Assembly (NCBI GenBank): GCA_001972305.1 | Contig: BDDD01000724.1 | Location: forward strand, 62,001-126,000 | Direction: 5' to 3' | Source of the DNA: Cephalotus follicularis | Taxonomy: Eukaryota > Streptophyta > Magnoliopsida > Oxalidales > Cephalotaceae | Length of the DNA: 64,000 nucleotides | In this document: positions 23,322-33,956 of the stretch, in pieces | Numbering within the stretch: position 1 is the first letter of the stretch | Layout: each line of letters starts with the position of its first letter | Notes under the pieces: model-generated | Seen by the model: only the letters and a program-made list of their open reading frames with translations | The model's database searches: none | What the model was told of the DNA's origin: nothing | Position numbers and translations under genes: made by a program

Positions 23322-25143
23322 TTGTGGGAGCTGCATTGAGATGTATGGGTGAGTGCGCGATACAGGAACGTCACACCAGTACTGAGGGGTGACTAGCTTT
23401 ATAGCATTTATTTCCGTTGAGACTTAAATCCTGGCCAGGTGTAGGCAGACTGGAATAAGAGGTTTCTGTGATGTCTCCCGATAGTCTCAGTGCATTCATA
23501 AATATTATATCTATCGTGGTATTACCTGAGGTGACATTAATCCAAACCCAAGTTCGCGATCAGTGCCAAGGACGACGAAGGTTACATGACAATACACCGA
23601 TGACAGTGAAGAGAGTACAGGTTATCTGGCTAACGTATGATAGACATTGTACTATTGTCCACGGATCTGGGGGTGATTGAAAATCACACCCGGGACATAA
23701 AGATAGTCGAAAGGCTATTGGGGTGTTTGTACCAGAACCATGGGATTTTCTGGGAAATATATCATTGTACCAGAATCCAACCTGGCTTTCGGGTCCCACC
23801 TGATTTTTGGAATCAGTTGATATGTGAAGAGACACATATCATTTAGTGAGAGGATGGAATCTAGATAGATGTTACTTGGCCTAGGAATATTTTGTTTGCT
23901 TGACTTTATCATTTCTAATGATATAAGTTCAAGCTACACCAAAAATAGTATGTTCTGGGCTAAGGGGTAATTTTGTCATTTATGAATTATTGCATAATTC
24001 ATGGAGAGAGAGACCATTTGAGCCTAACCATATCCTAGGGTGGCTGGTTGACGGGCCGACCCAAAATGGTGCCAAAATAATAGTTAATATGTGACAAGTT
24101 AGATATATGTTAATTGGATGATAACTAGTTAGTTTGTTGACTAGTCATTTGTCTGGAAATCTAATTAACACATGGTTAATTTAACTTGGTCATAAATCAT
24201 CGAAGAGGCCGGCCATTAAGAGGATGAAAGAGAGTATAATGTAATTATAGCTTCCTATTGCTTGAAAGGAAAGTGAGCATGAGATATTTATATGTCACTT
24301 GGGGAGCAAGGCCTAAAAAGGCTTTTTAAGATAAGTAACTTTGTCTTATTCTCTTGACTTTAACTTCTTCTTCTTTTTGGCCGTCTCTCTCTTTTCTTTC
24401 TCTTCTCCATTTTCCCCTTCTTCAAGCTTCTAATTAATGAAGATTTATAGCTCCATAGCTCAAATAGAAAGAAGCAAAATTGCTCACCTCTTCACCCTCC
24501 ATAAATCATATTACGTGGAGATTGTTAAATAATCTCTTCCTAGTGTGAAGTAGTTTTAGGAACTTCAAGGAAGCCACTTTTCCTTCTTTAAAGCTTCAAG
24601 TTACCACTAAGGAAGTAGATTTTGTGAAAGAAGAAAGCTTGGAAACCATCTTGAAGGACACAACAAATCTGGAGTGAAGGAGTTAAAGAATTTTGGTATG
24701 TAATTCTTACTTCTCCTCTATTCTATTTGCATAGTGGTGTGTGAGTTGGTTATAATGGCTTTGCCAAGCCATTGCCCTAATTTTTAGGTTTTATATATGT
24801 GTTCTAATTGCATGTTAAATGTTTTTTTAAAACCATTAGGGTATGGTTTTAAGGTTTGGATACTATGGTAAATCAATTAGGGTTTATATGCACCTTGATT
24901 GATTTTAGGAATGTGACAATTCCTTAGGGTTAGAGTACCCTACCCAAATCCGAATCATGCATGCTTGGAAACCTACAAAGGCTTCATTTAAATGTCCAAT
25001 TAGAGATCCTAGGATGAAATTGGGGCATTTACGGGCATTGATTATGGGTGGTTCCTTCACCGGAACATAATTTTTAAAAATTGAGCACCCGTAACCCTAA
25101 TGTCTTGAATGTTTTTCTTCTGTTGCTTTCCAAATTTCCAACA
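23322..25143 (+). repeat. Copia A 3' LTR, right part
   Basis: It resumes the LTR after H1 with the repeated ttgtg and matches the 5' LTR (from about 1347) to its end ttccaaca. It is followed by the tcctc TSD. Confidence 0.93.
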
Positions 25144-25476
25144 TCCTCACGGTTCGAGGCGTGACAGTTTCGTATTAGAGACTAAACTATGCTGGATACG
25201 CCAGTATAGGGTCATTGAATGTTGGAAATAAAAGTGATTGATTTTATAAAGTGCTATTTGGAGTTATTTGGAATTACAGAGATAATCCGTGTTATATTGA
25301 GTTCCTCATAATTATGGTCATGAAAAGTTGATAGTTGACTTTTGTCTCTTATACACGGTAGATATGGAAGGTAAAAGGAAGGGACCTACCAAGGGTAGGC
25401 AAATTGACCTATTCTCATGGTTTTATGGTTCGGGTTGATGGTACAGTGATTACAGAATCGTATAGTTAGATGATGG
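25144..25476 (+). mobile_element. G1 LTR end, primer-binding site remnant, leader and gag start
   Basis: After the second copy of the tcctc TSD (25144-25148) the G1 LTR ends at 25166 (gtgaca). It is followed by a degenerate initiator-tRNA-Met primer-binding site at about 25168-25181 (compare tggtatcagagc). A leader of about 190 bases follows, then a short gag-like start near 25363 rich in Lys, Gly and Arg. The piece stops where Copia B1 begins. Confidence 0.55.
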
Positions 25477-26998
25477 TGTTAGATATAGTGACCCGACAAG
25501 CCATTAGTTGGGTTGTCATATTATATCTTGTATGGAACAATCTTATTTCTTATATATATGATGCGTGCTAAAATTTGTTATGGCTATATCACTTGTATTT
25601 TATCACATAATTGAAGTAGCTTATTAATTACCTACTTATACTAGTGATGCCCTGACATAAGGTTGGATGCCTGACATGGAGGCTGTGAGGCTGGTTACCT
25701 TACTCCTTATGTCAAATTTGTTCCAAGTCATAGGTTCACTTTGTGGGAAAATCTGGGGTTATTGAGGTGTGGGAAAATTAATTAGATTAATTTTTCCATC
25801 TGGATAATATTAGATATTATTCTGAGAGCAATTAAATGGTCGAGGACTATTTAGAATAGCTAAACCGGACCCCAGCGGTATTTCGGTAATTTATGAACAC
25901 CTCTCTAATAACCAAGATTTTAAAGGGTCCCTGCCTTATAATGACTAGATCTTTAATATGTTGGACATATTAAGTCTTGGTGTCAAATATCGGTTGTGTG
26001 GATTTTACATTTTGTGGAAACACATGTGTTTAATCTTACTTAACCAATATTTGAAAGTTATATGAAATCACTAAGAAAGTTAAACCTTTCGGGCATGACT
26101 GGCCAGAAAGCGTCGACGTCTTTTAGAAAGACGTCGATGCGTTTCTTTGATAAAAGACGTTGATGTATTTTAGAAAACATCGATGTGCTTTAGTGCCACG
26201 TAGCAAAGGAGTCGACGTCTTTTTGAAAGGAGTCGACGTCTTTGAGCAGAACGTGCAGCCTTTGCACATCCGCAACTCGTGGGCATTACTTCTCTCACAT
26301 CCTTAGCCGGTTTCTCTTGATTCTACATGTTTTAGAAACATGGGAATCATGGCTTCGAACTCCCAGGGAGTGAAGGCCATGATCCTAAGTCAATGGGAGA
26401 TTAGGAGAGAGAATGAGTGGCTGGTTTTATAAGCTTTTCTGCAGAATAGAGTTATGGGGGTGTGTGGAATTTTGGAGTTTTTGCTGGGCAATCAGACTTC
26501 GATTCTCTCTGCAGACTGTGAGTGATTTCTAACTTGATATACACCAAGCAAGGCTTATCTAGGGTGGATTGATTACTGATTTCATTGGTCATAATCAATA
26601 CTCCCTTTTCTAAGCTAAGTGAGAGAGTGAGTGTGTTCTAGCTCTTGGATTTCGCTGGTTGGTTTTCTTGGTGTTCCTGAAACTTGGAGAAGATCAAAGG
26701 GATTCTACTCAAGCTTGTACCGGCAAAGAACGAAGGAGCCAACACCCACTGGTATAAATTCTTGGTCCTTCTGGCTTATGCCATGTTTACGTGTCACCAT
26801 TGTTTGCAATGGTGACACCAATTCAATTCTGTTGATGTTGTGGTGATCCATGGGTTCTGTGGATATGCCTTTATGGACTTGTCATGTTATATAGCGTGTC
26901 CTTCCGCTGCATGATTAATGGTTTAAAAAAAAAATTATTCTATACTCTTACACCCTATGTCCATTTTGGCACCGGAGTCGGTATATCCGATTCCATCA
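25477..26998 (+). repeat. Copia B1 5' LTR
   Basis: From tgttagata to ccatca. The part from 25751 on matches the 3' LTR (32702-33956); the last 600 bases also match the B2 LTR (54799-55430). It contains a GTCGAC cluster. The leader follows directly; a clear primer-binding site is not seen here, unlike in B2. Confidence 0.75.
26108..26252. repeat. GTCGAC palindrome cluster (B1 5' LTR)
   Basis: Six to seven units such as gcgtcgacgtc, gacgtcgatg, acatcgatgtg and gagtcgacgtcttt, preceded by tggccagaaa. The gacgtcgacgtc type contains two overlapping gacgtc motifs. Confidence 0.82.
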
Positions 26999-28297
26999 GT
27001 TTGATCAATTAACAATCCTTGAATTAAATTGAGTAATTGGTTATTATTTATGGCAAGTGTTTTATTTGTGGTTTTATTATAATGGATATAATATAAATCT
27101 TATGCACAACGGATGGCCCGAAAAAGGACATAGACCTAGTTTAATGTTTTCTTTGTGTGGATGGATTTTAATATATTTATTATCTTTTGTAATATCCCGT
27201 TCGTTCACGTGCATATTTTCGGATTTTAAAATTTAATTATTTGGTTTCGTTGGCATGATGTGTTCTTTGGGCTATATAGTTTTAACTTAGGGCTTTTTGT
27301 ATTTATATGAATGTTGGAAAAGCAAAAATTTAGTGTTTTGTATTTTAAAATCAATTTTTAAAATATTAATATGGTTGGTGAATATTAATTTGGGATTTTA
27401 TGTTTTAGGCTTAAAGACGTTAATTTTGGGCTTTATAATACCAATTATGTTGCCTTTTGGATAATTGATAAAATGTAATTATAAATAAGTAATAATTGTT
27501 GTTGGTATTATTTTTATTAAGTGATCAAAATTGGTTTTTAATACAAAAGGATTTTAAAAAGGGAATAAATATTGTATTATGGCAATTTTAAGTGATTCTT
27601 TCTATTTCTCTCCCTCTTGCACGTTTCTTCCCTCCCTCTCCCGTACTCTTGCTCTCTCCCTCACAAAAACAGATTTTTTCCCTTAATTCTCCCCCTCAAT
27701 CCCGAATTGTATGCCTCTTCCCCTATTCCTATCAGATTTTGGATTCTCCTTTCCCTATCTAGCCAAATATTGCCTCATATTTTCTGTTTATATGCACAAT
27801 TGCTTCTTGTTTATGCTTCCACGAGTTGTTGTGCCTGTGAACCGAAGCTGCAAGTTTGAAGATTGTTGTGTTCTTCTGGTTCATCATAACAGGTTCGTTT
27901 CTTTGTTGTTAAGGAATAATTTGGGTGTTGGTTGCATGTTCATGGAGGCTACTAGTGAGCTTTGTGTTAATTCCTGCTATGCATGACTTGTTAATGTTTT
28001 GAGATTATTAGTAAGTCCTGGGAAGTCTAGTAATGGTACTAAACTGGTTTTTGGATTTAACAGTAAAGGTTTGACAGAAATTAATCACATAATTATGCAA
28101 ATAAAAATTGGAACTTGCTTCTCCCTATGAGTGTGATCACCAAATTGCATGAACCTTTTGATTCTGGATGTTTAAATGCCACGGTTAAGTCACATAGGAC
28201 CTATATAAGTGTTTAAAATCATCTGGTTTTGTGATAAAGGAGTTTTAACAGAAAATTGGAATTGAATTGCTGTGTTTTTGCTGTTCTGTCACCCAGA

Positions 28298-28466
28298 GCA
28301 GTCGACTGCCTCGTGAGACAACCGACTGTTTTGCCTTCGGCAGTCGACTGGACCCCTGTTCCAGTCGACTGGATTCATCCAAGATTGAGTAGTCGGCTGC
28401 CTATGTTGTGTAGTCGACTGCCACCTTTGAGTAGTCGACTGGATCTTGATGCAGTCGACTGGAATT
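28298..28466. repeat. GTCGAC palindrome cluster (H2)
   Basis: Six exact cagtcgactg/tagtcgactg-type palindromes and two decayed ones, spaced about 18-30 bases. The cluster ends in ttgcccagaaattttctgg. Confidence 0.87.
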
Positions 28467-29086
28467 GCCCAGAAATTTTCTGGTTTTCAAGTTTTGACAT
28501 CCATTTGGTTTTGTAATGAATTGGAGCATGTTTTGAGCATTGTTAAATTACTGTTTGATGTTTGAAAGTGATTTCGAACCCTTGTATGAATGGTATTGTT
28601 CTTTCAGATTGTTGTGCTTCAAGGGACTTTTAAATTGTTGATCAATTCGTAAAGTTATTTTTGTGATCGCTTAAGGTACGGATAATTCCTTCTTTGATAC
28701 CCTCCTACTGGTTTGTTAAAGAATAAAATTCAGTTTTGTTTTACGAATATAATTCCATTTTATGAAACTTTGTTATGCTTCATAATTCGATATGTTTTGA
28801 AATAAAGTCGGTAGGATATTTTTGTGAAAATAAATATTTCCTGACTTTGTGATTTGGCTTTGAACGTTTATGAAATGTTATGAAACCTCGGATATTTTAT
28901 AAAATATGTTTTACTACTAAAGTTTAATATCACTTGTTTTTATAAACTAAGTATGACTTTCACATTCGAAAGTATACGGCTTTTTGATTTGATAAGGAAC
29001 ATGACTTCTACTATCGAAGTGTGTTAAACAAACATGACTTTCACCTTAGGAAGTATGTTAACTTGGATATACAGAGATATTTCCCA

Positions 29087-29106
29087 CCTATGGGGTGTAC
29101 CATAGG
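29087..29106 (+). other. Conserved Tekay LTR hairpin (H2)
   Basis: Stem CCTATGG/CCATAGG with loop ggtgta; see H1 (15414-15433) and G2 (53069-53086). Confidence 0.65.
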
Positions 29107-29732
29107 AACGTCGTGGGCCTGGCACGGGGACGTGACACTTCCGTAGCGGTGTGATTAGACTACAGCGTCTCTCTATGTTTTGAATAAGTCCCATGAGGTG
29201 GACTTATGGATCCGCTATCTGATAGAGGCGTATGGATCGATCCTAGGATATGTTTTGGATTCAGATTTTGGGGATTGATTGTGTAATGTCGTACACGTCT
29301 TTCCGTCGGAGCATGTGGGCCTTGCAAACCCCTTGCACTTATGTATATGTAGTTTGGATCTCTATTATGAGATTTCAGAATCGGATAAGTCTCTGTTATA
29401 TGTTTTGGATCTCTTTTATGAGATATCGGATTCGGATATGTTTTGTTTTGAAAACCCCTTTTTGACATGAACAATGTTAAAGAAATTTTGAGTATCGTTT
29501 TGAATATCGTTTTGGAATTTTCGATTTGTATTGAAACTTGGATTATGCTTTGAAAATCAGAATTTTGTTTTCGGATATCGTTTTTGAAAATTGTTAACGT
29601 TTTGAAGTTCGGATATTGGTTTTGAATTGATAGAACTGTTTATGATTATTTTATACATGTGTCATATGATATTTCATAGTTCAGGTATTTTCTATCTTTT
29701 AAATTATCATTTTGTGTTTTATGATTCTATAT

Positions 29733-29779
29733 CCGTACTGAGGTTTGCTCAGCCGCGTTTTTGTTTCCATGCGGCAGGT
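29733..29779 (+). promoter_or_regulatory. Tekay LTR hairpin plus acceptor-like module (H2)
   Basis: Two adjacent hairpins, ctgag/ctcag (29738-29752) and gccgc/gcggc (29752-29775), the second enclosing a T-rich tract, followed by AG (29776-29777). It lies about 370 bases before the LTR end. Confidence 0.58.
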
Positions 29780-30164
29780 ATTCTGGGACAGCATCCGGGC
29801 AATGTGTGATGAGCGAGATGTCACTTATGATAATGATCCCTTAGGAGATGGACTTGGTTTTGTTTAGTTATTTTTATGGTCATGTTAGACCCTTATTTGA
29901 ACTATGTTATGCCTTTCAGTTTATGACTTTGGATTACGGTTTATGTTTAAGTTTTTGGATTATGAATAAAGTTTCAGACTATGTCTTAGATTATAAATGT
30001 AATGTTTAGACCATCACGCAATTTGAATAAAAGATGATTTAATATTTTGATAAAAAGATTAAAATTGAGCCACGTTATAAGATAGGTTATGAATAGTCTC
30101 GGATTAGGACCCGTGACGACTCCCTTCGAATCGGGAGTGTTACATCTTTAAAGGTCTGTAATAA

Positions 30165-30180
30165 GGTGCCTGCGAGCACC
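30165..30180 (+). other. Conserved leader hairpin, Copia B1
   Basis: GGTGC/GCACC stem with loop CTGCGA. The third pair is T-A where Copia A and C have C-G. Confidence 0.65.
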
Positions 30181-30661
30181 ATTTATTTTTCCTTACTTTC
30201 AGTATTTCTCCTTGTATTTTTAAATATGTAATTTTCTTTTCGAAAATGTATTGTTCGTTTTGTAAAAGAAGACCTTGCAAGGAGAGATGGAGGAAAGGAG
30301 AAATGAAGTACAAGACTTTTGAAGGCCATGTATGCATGGTTATTGTTGTGATAAATAGATTTAAATCTTTACACCTAGGAAGACCTAGTAGTGACTTTGG
30401 ACTCAAGTCATTACTAATAATGTCCTTACCAAAATCCATTGACATATTTTAGAAATGTGTCCAAGGTGCATAAGATACTCGTCTTGCATGCTAAGCCGTA
30501 ATTAATTGGAATTGGCTAATACAACCAATGAATTAATTAATGGCATGGTTAATTAATATTTGAGACCGCAAATTCCCTCACTATAATAATAAGTCTTAAC
30601 GCAGGAACCCATGGAGTGATTCCCCGTGGCCTTCCACAATTTTCGTTGAGTAGTGTTCCTG

Positions 30662-30842
30662 GGTTGTTGGTTTGTCATGCCCTAGCTGAGGCTGATGACT
30701 TGGGGATATTATGTCAACGTCGGTGTTGGGCACCGCAAAGGGTGGCTATGATTTAACACTTGGACACGCCTACGTGTGGGTGTTAAAACTAGTCCCATTG
30801 GATATATTATAGTTTGCCATGCCCTAGCTGAGGCTATAATAT
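30662..30842 (+). other. Leader hairpins, Copia B1
   Basis: Hairpin 1 pairs ggttgttggt (30662-30671) with gctgatgact (30691-30700) using several G-U pairs. Hairpin 2 pairs ATATTATAG (30804-30812) perfectly with CTATAATAT (30834-30842). Both enclose the conserved catgccctagctgagg loop. Confidence 0.65.
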
Positions 30843-31025
30843 GATTGCGATGGATTCCAATCCCCACTAGGAAGTTGGACTTCTCGAATTCCATATGGGG
30901 GTATGGGATACGATTAGAATAGTGGGAGGGACCACAAGCACTAAAGACCAAGTGTTATGGTTGTCATATATTAAAACTGGAATAGATGCTGACTCAACTT
31001 ATATTTCCTTATCTAGGTTGCTAGT

Positions 31026-32570
31026 ATGGCTTTACAATCTGCTATGTCCCACATTCTAGAGACAAACAAACTTGAGGGGACCAACTTCAACGATTGGCAC
31101 CGTAACCTCATATTCATCCTAACGGCCAATAAATTGGCATATGTGATGAAATGGGGGCCTCCATCGCTAGGTGATGATCCTACGCCTGATGAGTGCTTTC
31201 GTCTGGCCATGTGGCTGGAGGACGATGAGCATGATCGGTGTATCGCCATATTGGGGATGACACCGGAGCTGCAACGCAAGTATGAGAAGATTGAGACCTT
31301 ATCCGCTATACTTCAAGATCTCGAGGAGATGTATGGGGCCGGGTCTAGGACTCAGAGGCTTAATCTCTCAGGCAAACTCTTCAAGACGCAGATGCCAGAG
31401 GGAGCTTCGGTCCATGATCATGGACTGGAGATGATAAACATGATTGAGTAGCTTACTCAATTAGGGTTTGTCATGGATCATGATCTGCAGATAGATCTTA
31501 TTCTTACATCCCTCCCTGGATCGTTCTCACAGTTTGTGGAGTGTTTTCACTTGATTGAAATAGAAGTAACTCTTTCTGAGTTAGTTTCAATGTTAAGAAT
31601 GGCAGAGGCCAATCTTGACTCTACGAAGTCAAAGATCCCAGCCCAGGAGGGCAAGCTTGGAGCTAGTAGGAGCGATGCCAAGAATCGAATGAAATAGTTG
31701 GTAGCTGAAGGTGCTTGTTTCCAGTGCGGTAAGACCGGACACTGGAAAAAGGATTGACGAGTTACTAGTGCTGGAGTCTCTTCTGATGTTTTGCATGGTG
31801 CAAGTACATCAGGTATGTTCATGATTGAACTAAATCTAGCTTTGAATAGTAGTTCTTCATGGGTATTGGATACTGGATGTGGAGCTAACCTTTGCAATTC
31901 GTTGCAGGGACTAAGGGAGCTGGAGACTTGGACTTACGACTTGGGGATGGATCTAGGATCATGGCTCAAGCTGTTGGTGTTTATGATATTAGTTTGTGTA
32001 ATAATTTTACTTTGACATTGGATCCTTGTTATTTTGTTATGAATATTGTTCAGAACATTGTAAGTGTTTCTCACTTATGTAGTATGGGCTTGGAGCTTAG
32101 TTTCCAAGACATTGGATGCCTTATATATTCAAACAATGTTTATGTTGGTAATGGTATTATCGACAATGGATTATATGTCTTAAATACTTCACAAACAAAT
32201 ATCTTGTCCATTGAGCAAACTAATAATAAGAAAAGACAAAGAGAAACTGAGTTAAATAAAACCTATACCTGGCATTGTAGACTTGGTCATCTTAGTGATG
32301 CAAGACTATCACGGTTGGTTAAGGATGATCTCCTTGATATCAAGGACTTAGAGTCCTATCCAACTTGTGAATCCTGTTTATTGGGAAAGATGACCAAATC
32401 ACCCTTCTATGGTCAAGGAGAAAGGGCTATGGACTTACTGGGCTTAGTCCATACTGACGTATGTGGTCCTATGTCAGTCAGTGCGCGAGGTGGTTATATC
32501 TACTTCATAACCTTTACCGATGATTTATCAAGGTATGGTTATGTGTATCTGATGAAACACAAGTCAGAAT
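31026..32570 (+). mobile_element. Copia B1 gag, protease and integrase start
   Basis: Gag opens with MALQSAMSHILETNKLEG, nearly the same as B2. A CCHC-type knuckle CFQCGKTGHWKKD lies at about 31719-31757, the protease block VLDTGCGANLCNSLQG at about 31864-31911. The pre-integrase part WHCRLGHLSDARLSRL is near 32271-32318, with CESCLLGKMTKSPF after it, and the core start DVCGPMSVSARGG is near 32456-32494. The element is incomplete, with a few breaks. Confidence 0.85.
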
Positions 32571-32701
32571 CAAAGGTCCTAGTAAGGATCATATATTTTA
32601 GCCATTCAGGTACTATCTAGGGTTGACCTATATCCTTATCCTAGAACTCAATCGGGGCGAAGTATGACATGGGATTATAGTACACGCGAACCGACGACTT
32701 A
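32571..32701. other. Unassigned stretch between B1 integrase and 3' LTR
   Basis: No similarity to the rest of the window is clear. It may be an LTR-internal sequence that is not preserved in the 5' LTR. Confidence 0.4.
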
Positions 32702-33956
32702 GAAAATCTAGAGTTAATGAGGTGTGTAATAAATTATGGGAAAATTAATTAGATTAATTTTTCCATCTGGATAATATTAGATATTATTCTGAGAGCATTT
32801 AAATTGGTCGAGAACCATTTAGAATGGCTAAACCGGACCCAGGGGGTATTTCGGTAATTTATGAACACCTCTCGTTTTAACCAAGATTTTAAAGGGTCCC
32901 TGCCTTATAATGATTAGATCTTTAATATGTTGGACATATTAAGTCTTTGTGTCAGATATCGGTTGTGTGGATTTTGCATTTTGTGGAAACACGTATGCTT
33001 GATCTTACTTAACCAATATTCGAAGGGTACATGAGATCACTAAAAGAGTTAGACTCTTTATGCTTCACTGGCCAGAAGGCGTCGATGCCTTTTAGAAAGA
33101 CGTCGATGATTATCTCTGATAAAGACGTCGATGTCTTTTAGAAAGCATCGATGTGCTTTAGTGCCACATTGCATAGGCGTCGACGTCTTTTGGAAGGCGT
33201 CGACGTCTTTGAGCAGAACGTGCAACCTGTGCACGAGCTCAGTTCGTGGGCACTACTTCTCTCACATCCTTAGCCGGTTTCTCTTGATTTTACACGTTTT
33301 AGAAACGTGGTAATCATAGCTTCGAACTCCCAGGGAGGGAAGTCCATGATCCTAAGTGAATAGGAGATTGGGAGAGAGAAAGGGAGGCTAGTAATAGGCA
33401 TTTTTCTGCAGAAAGTAAGAAGAGAGAAAAAGGTTGAGTTTTTGCTGGGCAATAGAGAACGTGGATTTCTCTGCAGATTGTGAGTGTTCCTTCATCTGAT
33501 ATACACTAAGCAAAGGCTTATCTAGGGTGGATTGATCATTTACTTTATTGGTCAATATCAATTTACTTTTTCTAAGCTAAGTGAGAGAAAGAGAGAGTTC
33601 AAGGACTTGAACATTGCTGGTAGGATTGTTTGTTGTTCCTGAGGATTGGAGAACAACAAAGGGAATCTACTCAAGCTTGTAGCGGCAAACAAAGAAGGAG
33701 CCTTCACCCACTGGTATAATTCTTGGTCCTTCTTCTTTATGCCATGCTTGTGTGTCACCATTGTTGGTAATGGTGACACCGATTCAATTCTGTTGACGTT
33801 GTGGTGATCCATGTGGTCTGTGGATGTGCCATAATGGATTGGTTTTGTTATATAGGGTGTTATTCCGCTGCCATGATTGTATGTTTAAATTTTTATTCTA
33901 CACCCTTACACCCTTTATCCATTTTGGCACCGGACTCGGTATATTCGATTCCATCA
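32702..33956 (+). repeat. Copia B1 3' LTR part
   Basis: It matches the 5' LTR from gaaaatct...gaggtgtg to ccatca with about 8 % differences. It contains a GTCGAC cluster at 33078-33215. Confidence 0.82.
33078..33215. repeat. GTCGAC palindrome cluster (B1 3' LTR)
   Basis: Same units as in the 5' LTR (26108-26252), several turned to gtcgatg or catcgatg forms, preceded by ggccagaag. Confidence 0.82.

Larger units (their letters stand above)
690..25143 (+). mobile_element. Copia A: Ty1/Copia (Angela/BARE-like) element with nested insertions
   Basis: The boundaries are set by TG...CA LTR ends and a perfect TSD tcctc (685-689 and 25144-25148). After subtracting H1 and its TSD copy, the two LTRs are almost the same length (2462 and about 2460 bp). 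Order: 5' LTR, Met-tRNA primer-binding site, a leader of about 1.7 kb, gag, protease, integrase, RT, RNase H, polypurine tract, 3' LTR. The order PR-IN-RT-RH is that of Copia, and the integrase and RT motifs and long LTRs resemble the Angela/BARE group. The coding part carries roughly ten or more breaks. LTR differences of about 8 % over the first 150 bases suggest an insertion a few million years old, if common plant rates apply. Confidence 0.92.
27188..30144 (+). repeat. H2: solo LTR of the H (Tekay-type Ty3) family
   Basis: Ends tgtaatatccc and gtgttaca, TSD tcttt perfect (27183-27187 and 30145-30149), length 2957 bp. It has no internal region, so it is a solo LTR left by recombination. 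A CT-rich tract (27600-27690) lies about 400-500 bases from the start. It contains a GTCGAC cluster and the family hairpins. Confidence 0.92.
26999..31024 (+). other. Copia B1 leader (interrupted by H2)
   Basis: Non-coding leader with H2 inserted at 27188-30144. Its conserved blocks match those of A, B2 and C: the GC hairpin (30165-30180), tgtatgcatggt (about 30328-30339), two large hairpins (30662-30842), tccccactaggaag (30870-30883), and tctaggttgctag directly before the gag ATG (31012-31024). Confidence 0.75.
25477..33956 (+). mobile_element. Copia B1: Ty1/Copia (Angela-like) element, partial, carrying H2
   Basis: It lies between two pieces of G1. Parts: 5' LTR (25477-26998), leader (26999-31024, interrupted by H2), gag, knuckle, protease and the first part of integrase (31026-32570), and a 3' LTR part (32702-33956). 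RT and RNase H were not found. The start at 25477 is placed by similarity of its first bases to the Copia C LTR (tgtt...acaagcc); no clear TSD is seen (gatgg and gacgc), so the outer limits are less certain than those of Copia A or C. LTR difference is about 8 % by eye. Confidence 0.78.

Noticed and set aside
27617-27986. Possible small host gene with a signal-peptide-like start
   Set aside because: It lies in the CT-rich part of solo LTR H2. The corresponding CT-rich part of H1 keeps no such frame.
28298-28466. CRISPR-like array (short palindromic repeats with spacers)
   Set aside because: Repeats are 8-12 bases and degenerate, spacers vary from about 8 to 30 bases, the sequence is plant LTR, and no cas genes exist.
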